Source of the DNA: Salvelinus alpinus
Lineage: Eukaryota; Chordata; Actinopteri; Salmoniformes; Salmonidae
DNA length: 64,000 nt
Assembly: GCF_045679555.1 (NCBI RefSeq)
Contig: NC_092089.1
Span: 6,419,659 to 6,483,658 of the forward strand
Direction of reading: 5' to 3'
The position numbers and the translations under genes were made by a program. The notes beneath the pieces were generated by a model that was given only the letters and a program-made list of their open reading frames with translations, was not told the DNA's origin and did not search any database. Positions within the stretch are counted from its first letter, which is position 1. Each line of letters begins with the position of its first letter. This document shows positions 62,535 to 64,000 of the stretch, piece by piece.

Positions 62535-64000
62535 CCCTCCTCACACTAACTGGGGTATCTCCCACCCTCCATACACAAACTAACTCGGTTATCTCCCACC
62601 CTCCTCAAACTAACTGGGGTTATCTCCCACCCTCCTCACACTAACTGGGTTATCTCCCACCCTCCTCACACTAACTGGGTTATCTCCCACCCTCCTCACA
62701 CTAATTGGGTTATCTCCCACCCTCCTCACACTAACTGGGTTATCTCTCACCCTCCTCACACTAACTGGGTTATCTCCCACCCTCCTCACACTAACTGGGT
62801 TATCTCCCACCCTCCTCACACTAACTTGGGTTATCTCCCACCCTCCTCACACTAACTCGGTTATCTCCCACCCTCCTCACACTAACTGGGTTATCTCCCA
62901 CCCTCCTCAAACTAACTGGGGTTATCTCCCACCCTCCTCGCACTAACTGGGGTTATCTCCCACCCTCCTCAAACTAACTGGGGTTATCTCTCACCCTCCT
63001 CACACTAACTGGGGTTATCTCTCACCCTCCTCAAACTAACCGGGGTTATCTCTCACCCTCCTCACACTAACTGGGGTTATCTCTCACCCTCCTCAAACTA
63101 ACTGGGGTTATCTCCCACCCTCCTCAAACTAACTGGGTTATCTCCCACCCTCCTCACACTAACTGGGTTATCTCCCACCCTCCTCACACTAATTGGGTTA
63201 TCTCCCACCCTCCTCACACTAACTGGGTTATCTCTCACCCTCCTCACACTAACTGGGTTATCTCCCACCCTCCTCACACTAACTGGGTTATCTCCCACCC
63301 TCCTCACACTAACTTGGGTTATCTCCCACCCTCCTCACACTAACTCGGTTATCTCCCACCCTCCTCACACTAACTGGGTTATCTCCCACCCTCCTCAAAC
63401 TAACTGGGGTTATCTCCCACCCTCCTCGCACTAACTGGGGTTATCTCCCACCCTCCTCAAACTAACTGGGGTTATCTCTCACCCTCCTCACACTAACTGG
63501 GGTTATCTCTCACCCTCCTCAAACTAACTGGGGTTATCTCTCACCCTCCTCACACTAACTGGGGTTATCTCTCACCCTCCTCAAACTAACTGGGGTTATC
63601 TCCCACCCTCCTCAAACTAACTGGGGTTATCTCTCACCCTCCTCACACTAACTGGGGTTATCTCTCACCATCCTCAAACTAACTGGGGTTATCTCTCACC
63701 CTCCTCAAACTAACTGGGGTTATCTCTCACCCTCCTCAAACTAACTGGGGTTATCTCCCACCCTCCTCAAACTAACTGGGGTTATCTCTCACCATCCTCA
63801 AACTAACTGGGGTTATCTCTCACCCTCCTCAAACTAACTGGGGTTATCTCTCACCCTCCTCACACTAACTTGGGTTATCTCTCACCCTCCTCAAACTAAC
63901 TGGGGTTATCTCCCACCCTCCTCAAACTAACTGGGGTTATCTCCCACCCTCCTCAAAGTAACTGGGGTTATCTCCCACCCTCCTCAAACTAACTGGGGTT
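62535..64000. repeat. 30/31-bp tandem array, ~47 copies, reaching the window end
   Basis: Unit CTCCTCAAACTAACTGGGGT plus TATCTCCCACC. Variants CACAC/CAAAC, GGG/GGGG and CTCCC/CTCTC. A ~490-bp stretch is duplicated (62610 onward and 63098 onward). Confidence 0.97.

Overview
The window looks like vertebrate nuclear DNA from a salmonid fish (salmon, trout, char or whitefish). The evidence is tRNA-derived SINEs of the salmonid HpaI and SmaI/SlmI kind, a Tc1-like transposon fragment of a very common salmonid family, and many copies of a short palindromic element (core 'CCCTATATAGTGCACTAC') that I know only as a salmonid genome repeat. Species cannot be fixed from the sequence alone.

Two spliced genes lie in tandem on the minus strand. 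At 60576-41293 is the complete 10-coding-exon gene for SOGA3 (MTCL3; human C6orf174), predicted at 860 residues, with all splice sites and phases consistent and the characteristic short hydrophobic last exon. About 3.2 kb further along, at 38057-4553, is the orthologue of human KIAA0408: 7 coding exons, predicted at 1334 residues. The order matches human 6q22, where KIAA0408-SOGA3 read-through is known. In the related MTCL1 and MTCL2 (SOGA1) genes the two halves are one protein (from memory), so the pair looks like one microtubule-crosslinking gene split in two.

Layout by rising coordinate: 1-4165 interspersed and tandem repeats 3' of KIAA0408; 4553-4777 last KIAA0408 exon; 4778-9791 intron 6 with a SINE whose head has expanded; 9792-12174 large exon 6 with coding minisatellites; 12175-15074 exons 5 and 4 with introns; 15075-20972 intron 3 with a CpG-rich array and a 67-bp array; 20973-21239 exon 3; 21240-36946 a 15.7-kb intron made almost wholly of tandem arrays; 36947-38057 exons 2 and 1; 38058-41292 intergenic; 41293-60576 SOGA3; 60577-62260 5' UTR and promoter candidate; 62265-64000 further repeats.

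Roughly 35-40 kb of the 64 kb (hand estimate) is tandem repeat, in over thirty separate arrays. The most notable observation is that many arrays are built from, or abut, splice signals. Exon 3' ends with their 5' splice site are duplicated at four exons, one growing into a ~4.3-kb array of about 100 donor-like copies. An acceptor is copied six more times at KIAA0408 exon 2, a branchpoint-rich array lies before SOGA3 exon 8, and very long polypyrimidine tracts sit at four acceptors. The many long open frames in these arrays are a by-product of repetition and are not called as genes. No prokaryotic features, CRISPR, rRNA or functional tRNA genes were seen.
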